Source: DATILI01 sp035476635 (GTDB lineage Bacteria > Pseudomonadota > Gammaproteobacteria > Burkholderiales > Burkholderiaceae_C). Taken from it: a DNA stretch of 64,000 bases. The position numbers were made by a program, and so were the translations under genes. The notes beneath the pieces are model-generated. The model was given only the letters and a program-made list of their open reading frames with translations, made no database searches and was not told the origin of the DNA. Shown in pieces: positions 1-8,253 of this stretch (position 1 is its first letter; every line of letters starts with the position of its first letter). Location of the stretch: assembly GCA_035476635.1 (NCBI GenBank), contig DATILI010000168.1, positions 62,001 to 126,000 on the forward strand, read 5' to 3'.

Positions 1-538
1 CTCCCATAGTCGTAGTCGATGTGCCGCCCAGCAGGTCGGAGATAGGAAGGTTGCTGAGCGCTGGGCCATCAGTTCCTGCGCACTGGTCAGCGACGCCGCT
101 GAGTGCGATGTAGTTGATGTCGTGACCTGGGAGCTGGTGCAGCGGCCCGTCCTGCCCAAAGCCACTGACGCTGCAGTACACGATTGATGGATTTACACGA
201 ACCACATCCTCATAACCCGCGCCAAGACGCGCCATCACGCCCGGTCGGAAGCCCTCTACGAGAACGTGCGCACGACTGCACAAATGAAGGAGGATGTCGC
301 GCCCAGCAGCGGTCTTCAGGTTCAGACGGATACTGCGCTTGCCCCGATTGACAGCCGCCCTCAGTCCCGGACTTGCGTAGTCGCCGGCGCCGGTGTCTTC
401 CACCTTGATCACGTCAGCGCCTAGGTCGGCGAGGTGCTGGGTCGCCAAGGGACCGGGAAGCAGGCGAGACAAGTCGACGACCAAGATTCCCTTTAGCGGA
501 GGCACTTTGAAGCTGTTGTTATGGGGTACGTTTTCCAT
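1..538 (-). CDS. CaiB/BaiF family protein, alpha-methylacyl-CoA racemase-like (3' end outside window)
   Basis: The reverse strand translates without a stop from ATG at 538 to the window edge, giving the first 179 residues. An N-terminal block LPGPLATQHLADLGAD (about residues 27-42) is typical of CaiB/BaiF (class III CoA transferase) proteins. GHDINYIALSG (138-148), followed about 29 residues later by SDLLGGT, matches the His/Asp catalytic pair of alpha-methylacyl-CoA racemases better than a CoA transferase. A racemase would epimerise 2-methylacyl-CoA thioesters so that they can enter beta-oxidation, which fits the divergent beta-oxidation operon. An in-frame ATG at 550 is possible, but a GAGG sequence sits at a workable distance only from 538. 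The C-terminal part is not in the window. Confidence 0.85.
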   Translation of the reverse strand, partial: MENVPHNNSFKVPPLKGILVVDLSRLLPGPLATQHLADLGADVIKVEDTGAGDYASPGLRAAVNRGKRSIRLNLKTAAGRDILLHLCSRAHVLVEGFRPGVMARLGAGYEDVVRVNPSIVYCSVSGFGQDGPLHQLPGHDINYIALSGVADQCAGTDGPALSNLPISDLLGGTSTTTMG

Positions 539-600
539 CTGGATGGACATCCTCGAATTTCGGCTACAGTCCGGAAAAATCAGTGCGCGTGGCAATTTAC

Positions 601-616
601 ATGACTCCCTAGTCAT
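601..616. promoter_or_regulatory. Inverted repeat ATGACT-N4-AGTCAT in divergent promoter
   Basis: A perfect 6-bp inverted repeat with a 4-bp spacer lies between the racemase-like gene and the FMN reductase operon, 7 bp from the longer palindrome at 623-638. It is likely a regulator half-site pair, but no protein can be assigned. Confidence 0.35.
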
Positions 617-622
617 AGCTGC

Positions 623-638
623 ACAACTGGCCAGTTGT
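623..638. promoter_or_regulatory. Perfect 16-bp palindrome, candidate operator
   Basis: ACAACTGG followed directly by its reverse complement CCAGTTGT forms an uninterrupted 16-bp palindrome in the 303-bp divergent intergenic region. Its size and position fit a dimeric repressor of the TetR, GntR or IclR type controlling both directions. Candidate regulators in the window are the IclR gene at 9612-10379 and the TetR gene at 15487-16206. The AraC gene in the operon is less likely because AraC sites are usually direct repeats. Confidence 0.5.
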
Positions 639-841
639 TGCTGCTGATGGAATTCTCGAACCGGAACTCGCCCTCGATTGAAGTCGAAGGCGCTGGCGCA
701 ATTTGTGTCGGCGTCGGCGCCGGCGCCGAGCCGGATGGCCAAATCCCATTGGCAGCAACAGGTAGCTTTGCGCGGGCGTTTCGCCTAAGGTTTCGTTAGA
801 TTCGGTGCACCGGCTTGTGCACAGCCCTTCAAGGAGAGTTC

Positions 842-1381
842 ATGGAAATCGCGGTCCTCTGCGGAAGTCTTCGCTCGGGGTCTTACAACAGGGCTCTCGC
901 CGACTCGCTCGGCGAACTTGCGCCGGCGGACATGAACTTCGTCATTGCACCGGACATCGGCGGCCTGGCTCACTACAGCGCGGATACCCAGGCCGTCGCG
1001 ATCCCGGCCGAAGTCGAGCGGCTTGGCACCTCGCTGCGCAATGCTGCTGCCGTCGTCATCGTGACGCCTGAGTACAACTACTCGATTCCGGGCGTCCTGA
1101 AGAACGCAATCGACTGGATTTCGCGCCTGCCGCAGCAACCGTTCAAGGACAAGCCGGTTCTCATCCAGTCGGTCTCCACCGGAGCGCTTGGCGGTGCACG
1201 TGCGCAATACCACCTCCGACAGGTGCTGGTTTTCCTTGAGGCGCGCGTGTTCAACCGCCCCGAGGTGATGGTATCGGCAGCCGCACTGAAGTTCGCCGCG
1301 GGCAAGCTGCAGGACGAGGCCACGCGCGAGATCGTGGGTAAGCAACTCGCATTGTTCAAGCGATTCGTCGAGAACAATTGA
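842..1381 (+). CDS. NAD(P)H-dependent FMN reductase family protein
   Basis: This 179-residue flavodoxin-fold protein of the SsuE/ChrR/NQO-like FMN_red family opens with the phosphate-binding loop AVLCGSLRSGSYNRA (residues 4-18). It also contains the conserved TPEYNYSIPGVLKNAIDW motif (about 77-94) that stacks on FMN. It should reduce FMN, or a quinone or nitro substrate, with NAD(P)H in the cytoplasm. The start at 842 is chosen over an in-frame upstream ATG because AAGGAGAGTTC precedes it at good spacing. It heads the plus-strand operon, and its stop overlaps the next gene's TTG start (TTGA). The substrate is unknown. A second member of the family lies at 18737-19324. Confidence 0.85.
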   Translation: MEIAVLCGSLRSGSYNRALADSLGELAPADMNFVIAPDIGGLAHYSADTQAVAIPAEVERLGTSLRNAAAVVIVTPEYNYSIPGVLKNAIDWISRLPQQPFKDKPVLIQSVSTGALGGARAQYHLRQVLVFLEARVFNRPEVMVSAAALKFAAGKLQDEATREIVGKQLALFKRFVENN

Positions 1382-2388
1382 GTAGCCCGCCGCAGCACAC
1401 TGTTTCCATCCAGCAGGTGCACGGCATCCTGCTCGGCGCACGTCATACTGGCTTGGCCATCGATCCCTTGCTCGACGACGCCGGTATTCAGAGTGCACTG
1501 CTGGAGTCGCCCCTCGCGCGTGTATCCCAGCGGCAGTACGCCAAACTTGTACTCGTCCTGCGGCGCAAGATGCGCGACGAGTTATGGGGCCTGCTTTCGT
1601 CGCCGCTTCGTCCCGGCACGTTCGGTCAGTGCATGCGCAGGGCGACCGGATGCGCTACCCTGCGCGAGGCGATGCGCGAAGCGTTTTCTTTCTACCACCT
1701 GCAGCAAGCTAGCCTTGTGCCGCGACTGAGCGTGGCGAACGGCATCGCCAAAGTTCAGATCGTCCAGCGTGGGCAGGAAGACATGCGGCTCCATTTCGGT
1801 GCGAAGGCGTTTGCGCTCTTCACATTCAATGCAGCATCGTGGCTCGTCGCAAGGCGCATACCGTTGCTCGGCGTGGACTACACCGCAGAGCAGGGAAGCG
1901 CCGACATGTCGCGCGTTTACCAGGTACCCATCCGCTACGGCCAGCCACATGTTGGCTTCGCATTCGAGGCGCGGTGGCTCACGCTACCCGTCGTGCAATC
2001 GCCGGAGAGCCTGCGCGAATTCCTTCAGCGGGCGCCGGCGAACCTGATAGTGAAGTACCGCGACAGCCGCAAGGTGAGTGACCGCGTGGGGCAGCTTTTG
2101 TGCAGGCGGATCGGCGGCGACCTGCCGACCGTTGAGGAAGTCGCGAAGTCGCTCGCGATGACGCCGCAGACACTGCGCCGCAGGTTGCGCGAGGAGGGCC
2201 GTGTGTTCCGTGCGATGAAGGACGAGATCCGCAGGGACGCTGCGGTTGAGTTCCTGACACAGACCATGCTGCCGCTCCAGGAAGTCGCCACGCGCGTCGG
2301 CTTCTTTGATCTCAGCACGTTCCATCGCGCCTTCAAGCACTGGACCGGCGTTGCACCCGGCACCTACCGTGCGGAAAGGGCACGTTGA
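1378..2388 (+). CDS. AraC-family transcriptional regulator
   Basis: The protein has 336 residues with the arrangement of the OruR/ArgR-like AraC subgroup: a long N-terminal ligand domain (Arabinose_bd type, about 15-200) and a C-terminal double helix-turn-helix. The HTH is visible as VEEVAKSLAMTPQTLRRRLREEG (about 251-273) and LQEVATRVGFFDLSTFHRAFKHWTGVAPGTYR near the end. It starts with TTG overlapping the preceding stop, so it is translated with the FMN reductase. It probably activates the operon in response to an acid or acyl-CoA intermediate. About 100 bp separate it from the thiolase, leaving room for an internal promoter. Confidence 0.88.
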   Translation: MSSPPQHTVSIQQVHGILLGARHTGLAIDPLLDDAGIQSALLESPLARVSQRQYAKLVLVLRRKMRDELWGLLSSPLRPGTFGQCMRRATGCATLREAMREAFSFYHLQQASLVPRLSVANGIAKVQIVQRGQEDMRLHFGAKAFALFTFNAASWLVARRIPLLGVDYTAEQGSADMSRVYQVPIRYGQPHVGFAFEARWLTLPVVQSPESLREFLQRAPANLIVKYRDSRKVSDRVGQLLCRRIGGDLPTVEEVAKSLAMTPQTLRRRLREEGRVFRAMKDEIRRDAAVEFLTQTMLPLQEVATRVGFFDLSTFHRAFKHWTGVAPGTYRAERAR

Positions 2389-2490
2389 ACACGCGTTGGG
2401 CGGTTTTGCCAAGCGGAATGTCACGGGATGCGATTGGCGCGGCGGCGAACTTTGCCGACACTCCAGCGCTTCACTCACGAAAGATTCGAG

Positions 2491-3690
2491 ATGCCCGCAA
2501 CGCAGCGTCCTGTCCATGTCATCGGCGTCGGTATGATCCCTTTCACCAAGCCCGGGGCCAGCGATGCCTATCACGTGATGGGCGCGCGAGCCGCAGCGCT
2601 GGCACTGCAGGACGCAGGGGTCGACTACGCGGACGTGGAACAAGCCTATGTGGGATATGTGTATGGCGACTCCACGGCTGGGCAGGCTGCGATCTACGGC
2701 GTCGGGCTGACCGGCATCCCCGTTTTCAACGTCAACAACAACTGTGCGACCGGCTCTTCGGCGCTGTTTCTTGCGAGGCAAGCGGTCGAAAGTGGAACCT
2801 CAGAATGCGCAATTGCGCTGGGCTTCGAGCAGATGCAGCCCGGCCCACTTAAAGGAACCTTCAGCGACCGCCCCACGCCAATGGCGCAGTTCGTGGAGGT
2901 GATGACGCAGAGGCAGGGCTTCAGCACCGATGCACCTCGGGCCGCGCAGTTCTTCGGTGGCGCAGCCCGCGACTACATCCGTGAATACGGGATTCGGCCC
3001 GATACGTTTGGCCGTATCTCGGTCAAATCGCGCCAGCATGCGGCACGCAACCCACTGGCGGTGTTTAGGCAGACCACCACGCTCGAAGAGGTCATGGCGT
3101 CTCCGGCTGTCTTCGACCCCCTCACGCGGCTCCAGTGCTGCCCACCGACGTGCGGGGCGGCGGCCGCCGTGCTGTGCTCGGCGGAGTTCGCTCGCAAGTA
3201 TGGGCTGCGGACCGACGTTGCCATCGTGGCGCAGGCGATGAAGTCCGACATGCCTTCGACGTTCGACACGAAGGACATGCGGAAGCTGGTGGGCTACGAC
3301 ATGAGCGCCGCGGCGGCCCACCAGGTCTACGAGGCGAGCGGGACGGGGCCGGAAGACCTGGATGTGGTCGAGCTGCACGACTGCTTCACGGCAAACGAGC
3401 TGATCACGTATGAGGCACTTGGCCTCACCGAACCCGGCACGGCCGAACGGTTCATCATGGACGGCGACAATACTTACGGAGGCAAGGTCGTGACCAACCC
3501 GTCTGGCGGCCTGTTGTCCAAGGGGCATCCGCTCGGTGCCACGGGACTTGCCCAGTGCGCCGAGCTCGTGTGGCAATTGCGCGGCGAAGCCGGCCATCGA
3601 CAGGTCGAGGGCGCGAGGGTCGCGCTTCAACACAACTTGGGTCTCGGTGGTGTGTGTGTGGTGACGATGTACCAGGCGACGAGCGCGTGA
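2491..3690 (+). CDS. SCP-x-type thiolase / acetyl-CoA acetyltransferase family
   Basis: This 399-residue thiolase-fold protein belongs to the SCP2/SCP-x (lipid-transfer protein) branch. The nucleophilic cysteine lies in NNNCATGSSALFLARQ (about residue 87), and the C-terminal active-site loop is SGGLLSKGHPLGATGLAQ (about 336-353). It would cleave a 3-oxoacyl-CoA, in this branch often one that is 2-methyl-branched or steroid-like, releasing acetyl- or propionyl-CoA. The ATG at 2491 is chosen because conserved sequence starts there. The 21 codons upstream (MRLARRR...) do not resemble the family. The stop overlaps the next gene's GTG as GTGA. No DUF35 partner protein is seen, unlike many Ltp thiolases. 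Confidence 0.87.
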   Translation: MPATQRPVHVIGVGMIPFTKPGASDAYHVMGARAAALALQDAGVDYADVEQAYVGYVYGDSTAGQAAIYGVGLTGIPVFNVNNNCATGSSALFLARQAVESGTSECAIALGFEQMQPGPLKGTFSDRPTPMAQFVEVMTQRQGFSTDAPRAAQFFGGAARDYIREYGIRPDTFGRISVKSRQHAARNPLAVFRQTTTLEEVMASPAVFDPLTRLQCCPPTCGAAAAVLCSAEFARKYGLRTDVAIVAQAMKSDMPSTFDTKDMRKLVGYDMSAAAAHQVYEASGTGPEDLDVVELHDCFTANELITYEALGLTEPGTAERFIMDGDNTYGGKVVTNPSGGLLSKGHPLGATGLAQCAELVWQLRGEAGHRQVEGARVALQHNLGLGGVCVVTMYQATSA

Positions 3691-4145
3691 TCGACCGGCG
3701 GCACATCGGCCACAGCTTCGAACCGTTCCGCGTCGAAGTGGAGAAAAGGCGGCTGCGCTTCTTTGCCGAGGCCACGGGCGAGACCAATTTGGTGTACACC
3801 GACGAGACGATCGCAGCCGCGGCCGGCTACGGGAGCCTGCCCGTACCGCCCACCTTCCTGTATTGCCTTGAGATGGAGGGATCGCATCCAGCCGCGATTC
3901 GCGACCTGCTCGGCATCGACTACCGGAAAATCCTTCACGGCGAACAAGGGTTCAGCTACCACGCGATGGCTTTTGCGGGCGACACGCTGACGTTTTCGCA
4001 GCGCCTCCATGACATCTACGAGCGCAAGGCGGGCGCGCTGGAATTCGTCGTTCGCCATACGCGCGTTACGAACCAGCATGCGGAGCTCGTCGCCGAGCTT
4101 CGCTGTGTCACGGTCGTGAAGGTGCTCGGGAGTGTGCCAGCATGA
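3687..4145 (+). CDS. MaoC-like dehydratase, FAS1-DH N-terminal-type subunit
   Basis: This 152-residue single hot-dog protein resembles the N-terminal half of two-domain MaoC/FAS1 dehydratases. Residues RRLRFFAEATGETNLVYTDE lie where active hydratases carry D-x-N-x-x-H, but the catalytic Asp and His are absent. It probably serves as the non-catalytic, substrate-binding partner of the next gene. The GTG start at 3687 overlaps the thiolase stop, and the stop overlaps the partner's ATG (ATGA at 4142), supporting stoichiometric translation of a heteromeric enoyl-CoA hydratase. The arrangement resembles ChsH2/ChsH1 of steroid side-chain degradation. That comparison is by architecture only. Confidence 0.8.
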   Translation: MIDRRHIGHSFEPFRVEVEKRRLRFFAEATGETNLVYTDETIAAAAGYGSLPVPPTFLYCLEMEGSHPAAIRDLLGIDYRKILHGEQGFSYHAMAFAGDTLTFSQRLHDIYERKAGALEFVVRHTRVTNQHAELVAELRCVTVVKVLGSVPA

Positions 4146-4567
4146 ATACGTACGGGATTGAGTGGGATCGCGTCCAGCCTGGTGAGGAGCTGCCCCCGCT
4201 GCCTCCCATCCGCGTCACGCGGCTGATGCTCGCGCTGTATTGCGGCGCCTCTGGCGATCACAACCCCGTGCATGTCGATGCGGACTTCGCGCGGGATGCC
4301 GGCATAAAGGATGTCTTCGCGCACGGCATGCTCTCTGCCGCGTGGATGGCAAGGCTGGTGACACGCTGGCTGCCGCAGGCGGCGCTCGACTCCTTCGACG
4401 TGCGCTTCCTGACGATCACGCATGTCGGGGAGCTCATCTCCTGTACCGGCCGCGTCGACAGCAAATTCGAGCAGGACGGACGCCGCCTGGTGAAGCTGCA
4501 GCTCGAGACGCGAAACGAACACGGAATGCAGAAGCTCTCTGGCACTGCGGTGGCCGAAATTCAATAG
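4142..4567 (+). CDS. MaoC-like enoyl-CoA hydratase, catalytic subunit
   Basis: This 141-residue hot-dog protein carries the R-hydratase signature: YCGASGDHNPVHVD (about 32-45) supplies the catalytic Asp and His, and FAHGMLSAAWMARLVTRW (about 60-77) follows. It should hydrate a 2-enoyl-CoA to a 3-hydroxyacyl-CoA, together with the subunit encoded just upstream, with which it shares a 4-bp ATGA overlap. The product would be the substrate of the SDR 12 bp downstream and, after oxidation, of the thiolase. Confidence 0.87.
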   Translation: MNTYGIEWDRVQPGEELPPLPPIRVTRLMLALYCGASGDHNPVHVDADFARDAGIKDVFAHGMLSAAWMARLVTRWLPQAALDSFDVRFLTITHVGELISCTGRVDSKFEQDGRRLVKLQLETRNEHGMQKLSGTAVAEIQ

Positions 4568-4579
4568 AGGACCTAAGTC

Positions 4580-5404
4580 ATGGCAAAACTCGACGGGAAA
4601 GTTGCACTTGTATCGGGCTCGGGTCGCGGCATCGGGCGAGAGATCGCTCTAAAGCTCGCGGGCGAAGGAGCGCGCGTGGTACTGAACGACCTGGACGAGG
4701 CTCCGGCGCGGCAGACCGCGGCCGACATCCGCGCCGCAGGGGGCGCGGCCTCCACTTGCATCGGCAACGTGACGGACAGCGGCTTCGCTGACAAATTTGT
4801 GCGTACCGCCGTGGAGACCTACGGCGGGCTCGACATCATCGTCAACAACGCCGGCTACACATGGGACAGCGTGGTGCAGAAGATGACCGACGAGCAGTGG
4901 GAGAAGATTCTCGCCGTCCACCTGACGGCGCCGTTCAGGATCCTTCGGGCGGCGTCGGGTTTCATTCGAGACGCCGCCAAGAAGGAGGCGCAGGAGGGCC
5001 GCGAAGTTTTCCGCAAGGTAGTGAACATATCGTCCACATCCGGCGTCTACGGCAACGCCGGGCAGTTGAACTACGCTGCGGCCAAATCTGGCGTCAACGG
5101 ACTTACCAAGGCGCTCGCGAAGGAATGGGGGCGCTACAAGGTGAACGTCAACAGCGTGGCGTTCGGCCTCATCAGGACGCGCCTGACCGAGGTCGACGCA
5201 ACCGCGGGCGCCACCATCGAGATTGAGGGCCACGAGATCAAGGTCGGTGTGAATCCGCAGACCTTTCGCAACGCCGAGACGCTCATTCCCCTGGGGCGCG
5301 CCGGAACGCCAGAGGAAGCGGCGGGAGCCGTTTACCTGTTCTGCATCCCGGAGTCGGATCACGTCAGCGGCCAAGTCCTCGTGTGCGGCGGGGGTCGGCC
5401 GTGA
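4580..5404 (+). CDS. SDR-family 3-hydroxyacyl-CoA / 3-oxoacyl dehydrogenase
   Basis: This 274-residue classical short-chain dehydrogenase has the cofactor loop SGSGRGIGREIA (about 12-23), the structural motif NNAG, and the catalytic Ser and Y-x-x-x-K in NISSTSGVYGNAGQLNYAAAKSG. A roughly 15-residue insertion (RDAAKKEAQEGREVF) precedes the active-site strand, so it is slightly longer than FabG. In this operon it most likely oxidises the 3-hydroxyacyl-CoA made by the MaoC pair. The ribosome-binding site is a weak GAGGACC. The stop overlaps the next gene (GTGA). Confidence 0.87.
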   Translation: MAKLDGKVALVSGSGRGIGREIALKLAGEGARVVLNDLDEAPARQTAADIRAAGGAASTCIGNVTDSGFADKFVRTAVETYGGLDIIVNNAGYTWDSVVQKMTDEQWEKILAVHLTAPFRILRAASGFIRDAAKKEAQEGREVFRKVVNISSTSGVYGNAGQLNYAAAKSGVNGLTKALAKEWGRYKVNVNSVAFGLIRTRLTEVDATAGATIEIEGHEIKVGVNPQTFRNAETLIPLGRAGTPEEAAGAVYLFCIPESDHVSGQVLVCGGGRP

Positions 5405-6558
5405 TCCGGCGTGCGCGCGTCTGGGCAAGCGAGGAGCTCGACCTCTTTCGCGAAAACGCTCGACGCTTTTTCGAGCGCGAATGCGTGCCCCATCTTGCGA
5501 AGTGGAGGGGGCAGCATTTCGCCGACCGCGACATTTGGACTCGCGCAGGAGCGGCCGGCATCTTGTGTGCGAGCATGCCCGAGGAATACGGCGGCGGCGG
5601 AGGCAATTTCCTGCATGAGGCCGTGATCTGCGAAGAGCAGACGAGTTCGCTCGCCCAGTGCTTCAGCAACAATGTCCATAGCGGGATCGTCGCGCACTAC
5701 CTGCTGGCATATGGCTCCGAACCGCAGAAGCACCGCTGGCTTCCCCGCATGGCCACGGGGGAGCTGGTTGCGGCAATCGCGATGACGGAGCCGGGCGCCG
5801 GCACCGACCTGCAGCGGATCCGGACGATGGCCACGCGCGAAGGCGACGCATGGCGCATCCGCGGCAGCAAGACGTTCATCACCAACGGCCTGCATGCGGG
5901 GCTCGTTTGTGTCGCCGCGAAGACAGACCAGCAGGGCGGGGCCCGGAGCATTTCGCTCTTCATGGTCGAAACGAACGGCACTGCTGGCTTTAGGCGCGGC
6001 CCCGCGCTCGACAAGCTAGGCCAGCGCAGCCAAGACACCTGTGAGATCTTTTTCGACGACGTGCGGATCCCCGCCGACAACCTGCTCGGGGAGACAGAGG
6101 GCCGCGGCTTCGCGCAGCTGATGGAGCAGCTCCCGCGAGAGCGGTTGCTGATAGCAGTGGGCGCCGTTGCTTCTATGAGGCGGGCGCTTGACGAGACGCT
6201 GCGGTACGTTCGCGAGCGGCAGGTCTTCGGGGCCTCCCTGCTTGCTTTGCAGAACACGCGCTTCAAGCTCGCCGAGTGCGAAACGCAGTACCAGGTGACC
6301 CGCGCATTTGTCGATGAGTGCATCGCGCGGCTGCTTGCGGGTGAGCTGGACGTCGCCGCTGCGGCGATGGCGAAGTGGTGGGCGACCGATACGTGCTGCC
6401 GCGTCGTCGACGAGTGCCTACAGCTGCATGGCGGCTACGGGTTCATGAACGAGTACCCCATCGCGGTGATGTACGCCGACGTCCGGGTCGGGCGCATCTA
6501 CGGTGGCGCGAACGAGGTCATGAAGGAACTCGTCGCGCGCTCCATGGAGCGGCAGTAA
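5401..6558 (+). CDS. Acyl-CoA dehydrogenase
   Basis: This 385-residue flavoprotein shows the FAD/substrate signatures AIAMTEPGAGTDLQRI (about 127-142) and GSKTFITNG, with the C-terminal GRIYGGANEVMKELVARS. It would introduce the 2,3-double bond in the acyl-CoA. The C-terminal YEGT glutamate of short- and medium-chain enzymes is Gly here (IYGGA), so the catalytic base must sit elsewhere, as in isovaleryl-CoA dehydrogenase-like members. The GTG at 5401 is chosen for its GGGGG ribosome-binding site and GTGA overlap. A GTG 18 bp upstream is also in frame. The next gene starts immediately after the stop. Confidence 0.9.
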   Translation: MIRRARVWASEELDLFRENARRFFERECVPHLAKWRGQHFADRDIWTRAGAAGILCASMPEEYGGGGGNFLHEAVICEEQTSSLAQCFSNNVHSGIVAHYLLAYGSEPQKHRWLPRMATGELVAAIAMTEPGAGTDLQRIRTMATREGDAWRIRGSKTFITNGLHAGLVCVAAKTDQQGGARSISLFMVETNGTAGFRRGPALDKLGQRSQDTCEIFFDDVRIPADNLLGETEGRGFAQLMEQLPRERLLIAVGAVASMRRALDETLRYVRERQVFGASLLALQNTRFKLAECETQYQVTRAFVDECIARLLAGELDVAAAAMAKWWATDTCCRVVDECLQLHGGYGFMNEYPIAVMYADVRVGRIYGGANEVMKELVARSMERQ

Positions 6559-8253
6559 ATGGTCGCCGCCATAAGCCGGCCTTGGCCCCAGGGTGTCTCC
6601 CGGCAGATCTGCGTGCCGCAGGTGCCGCTGACCGACTATCTCCAGACCGCCGCGAGGCGCTACCCGGACAAGCCGGCGCTGGTGTATTGCGACGCAATCA
6701 CAACCTATTTTCGCCTGCATGAGCGCGTTGATGCGCTGGCCGGCTTCCTGCAAGCGCAGCTTGGCCTGCGCAAGGGTGACCGTGTGCTCCTCTCGGGACA
6801 GAACTGCCCACAGTTCGTCACGGCCTTCTACGCCATCCTTGCGGCAGGCGGTGTCGTGGTTCCGGTCAACCCCATGAGCCGCATGAAAGAGGTGCGCTTC
6901 TACGCCAGCGACAGCGGCGCGAGGCTCGCGATCCTCGCGCAGGAGCTCCTCTCCGAAATCCCCGTGGGTGGTGACGACGCGGGCTGTCTGGCCGCGGCGG
7001 TGGTCTTCCGCTACGCGGATGCCCTTCCCGGCGAAACGGGAGGCGCTGACGTGCCCGATTGGGTTGCCGCCCCCGCGTCGCCACTTGATTCGCCGGCGCT
7101 CCATGGGTTCGAGGATGCGATCCGGGCGGGGTTGGTTCCGGAGCCTGCGGGCGCCACCGTGCATGACATCGCGCTGCTGCCGTACACCTCTGGCACCACC
7201 GGTAATCCAAAGGGCTGCATGCACACGCATGCAACGCTGCTTGCAGCGGCTGTCGCGTCCAGCGTCTGGAAGCGCCTCAGCGTGGAGACGGTGTCACTCG
7301 CGGTAGCGCCGCTTTTTCACATGCTCGGTCTGCAGAACGGGATGAATATCCCCATCACGCTCGGCGCTACGTCGGTGCTGATGCCCAGGTGGAATCCGCT
7401 CGAGGCGGCGAGGCAGATCGAAAGGCACCGCGTCACTGCATGGTCGGCGCCGCCGGCGATGGTGATCGACCTGTTCTCTCGCCCGGAAGCCGCGCAATAC
7501 GATCTCTCCAGCCTCTGCCTCCTGTCCGGAGGCGGCGCCGCGATGCCGGAGGCGGTGGGTGACATGCTCTCGCGGCAATACGGCATTGAATACAACGAGT
7601 CGTACGGCCTCACCGAGACCGCATCTTTCCTGATTTCGAATCCACCCAGTCGCGGCAAGAGGCAATGCCTGGGCATTGCGACCCAAGGTGTCGATGCGCG
7701 GGTTGTGGATCCCGAAACAGGACGCGAACTCGCCGCGGGCGAGACAGGGGAATTGGTTGTCGCGGGGGCCCAGGTGATGCAGGGCTATTGGCGGCATCCG
7801 GAGGCGAACATCCACGGGTTCATGGAGATCGAGGGCAGCCGCTTCCTGCGCACCGGCGACCTCGTGCTCCAGGACAACGAGGGCTACTTCTTCATGCGTG
7901 ACCGTCTCAAACGCATGATCAATGCGTCCGGGTTCAAGGTCTGGCCCTCGGAAGTGGAGAACGCCATGTATGACCATCCGGCTGTTCTCGAGGCTTGCGT
8001 CATCGGCGTCCCCGACGTGAAGCGCGGTGAAACCGTGAAGGCTTTGCTCGTGCTCAAGCCCGAGCATCAAGGTTGCACGAGCGAAGAAGACGTCATCGCG
8101 TGGTGCCGCGACCACATGGCTGTCTATAAGGCGCCGCGTTTCGTCGAGTTCGTTGACTCCTTGCCGAAGTCCAGCGCTGGAAAGATCCTATGGCGCGAAC
8201 TGCAGCAATTGCATTCGGTGCAACCGGCAGGTGCGAAAGGAGCGCGGGGATGA
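6559..8253 (+). CDS. Acyl-CoA ligase (AMP-forming)
   Basis: This 564-residue ANL-superfamily enzyme has the P-loop PYTSGTTGNPKGCMHTH (about 210-226), the aromatic/adenine motif YNESYGLTET, the hinge region RTGDLVLQDNEGYFFMRDRLKRMI and the C-terminal lysine in LPKSSAGKILWREL. It activates a carboxylic acid to its CoA thioester using ATP and would be the entry step of this cassette. Its ATG follows the preceding stop without a gap. The stop overlaps the CoA transferase start (ATGA at 8250). The chain-length preference cannot be read from sequence. Confidence 0.92.
   Translation: MVAAISRPWPQGVSRQICVPQVPLTDYLQTAARRYPDKPALVYCDAITTYFRLHERVDALAGFLQAQLGLRKGDRVLLSGQNCPQFVTAFYAILAAGGVVVPVNPMSRMKEVRFYASDSGARLAILAQELLSEIPVGGDDAGCLAAAVVFRYADALPGETGGADVPDWVAAPASPLDSPALHGFEDAIRAGLVPEPAGATVHDIALLPYTSGTTGNPKGCMHTHATLLAAAVASSVWKRLSVETVSLAVAPLFHMLGLQNGMNIPITLGATSVLMPRWNPLEAARQIERHRVTAWSAPPAMVIDLFSRPEAAQYDLSSLCLLSGGGAAMPEAVGDMLSRQYGIEYNESYGLTETASFLISNPPSRGKRQCLGIATQGVDARVVDPETGRELAAGETGELVVAGAQVMQGYWRHPEANIHGFMEIEGSRFLRTGDLVLQDNEGYFFMRDRLKRMINASGFKVWPSEVENAMYDHPAVLEACVIGVPDVKRGETVKALLVLKPEHQGCTSEEDVIAWCRDHMAVYKAPRFVEFVDSLPKSSAGKILWRELQQLHSVQPAGAKGARG

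Noticed and set aside
714..729. Second perfect 16-bp palindrome, TCGGCGCC/GGCGCCGA
   Set aside because: It is built from GGCGCC-type GC repeats (GTCGGCGTCGGCGCCGG), so self-complementarity is likely in such low-complexity sequence. I do not treat it as an operator.
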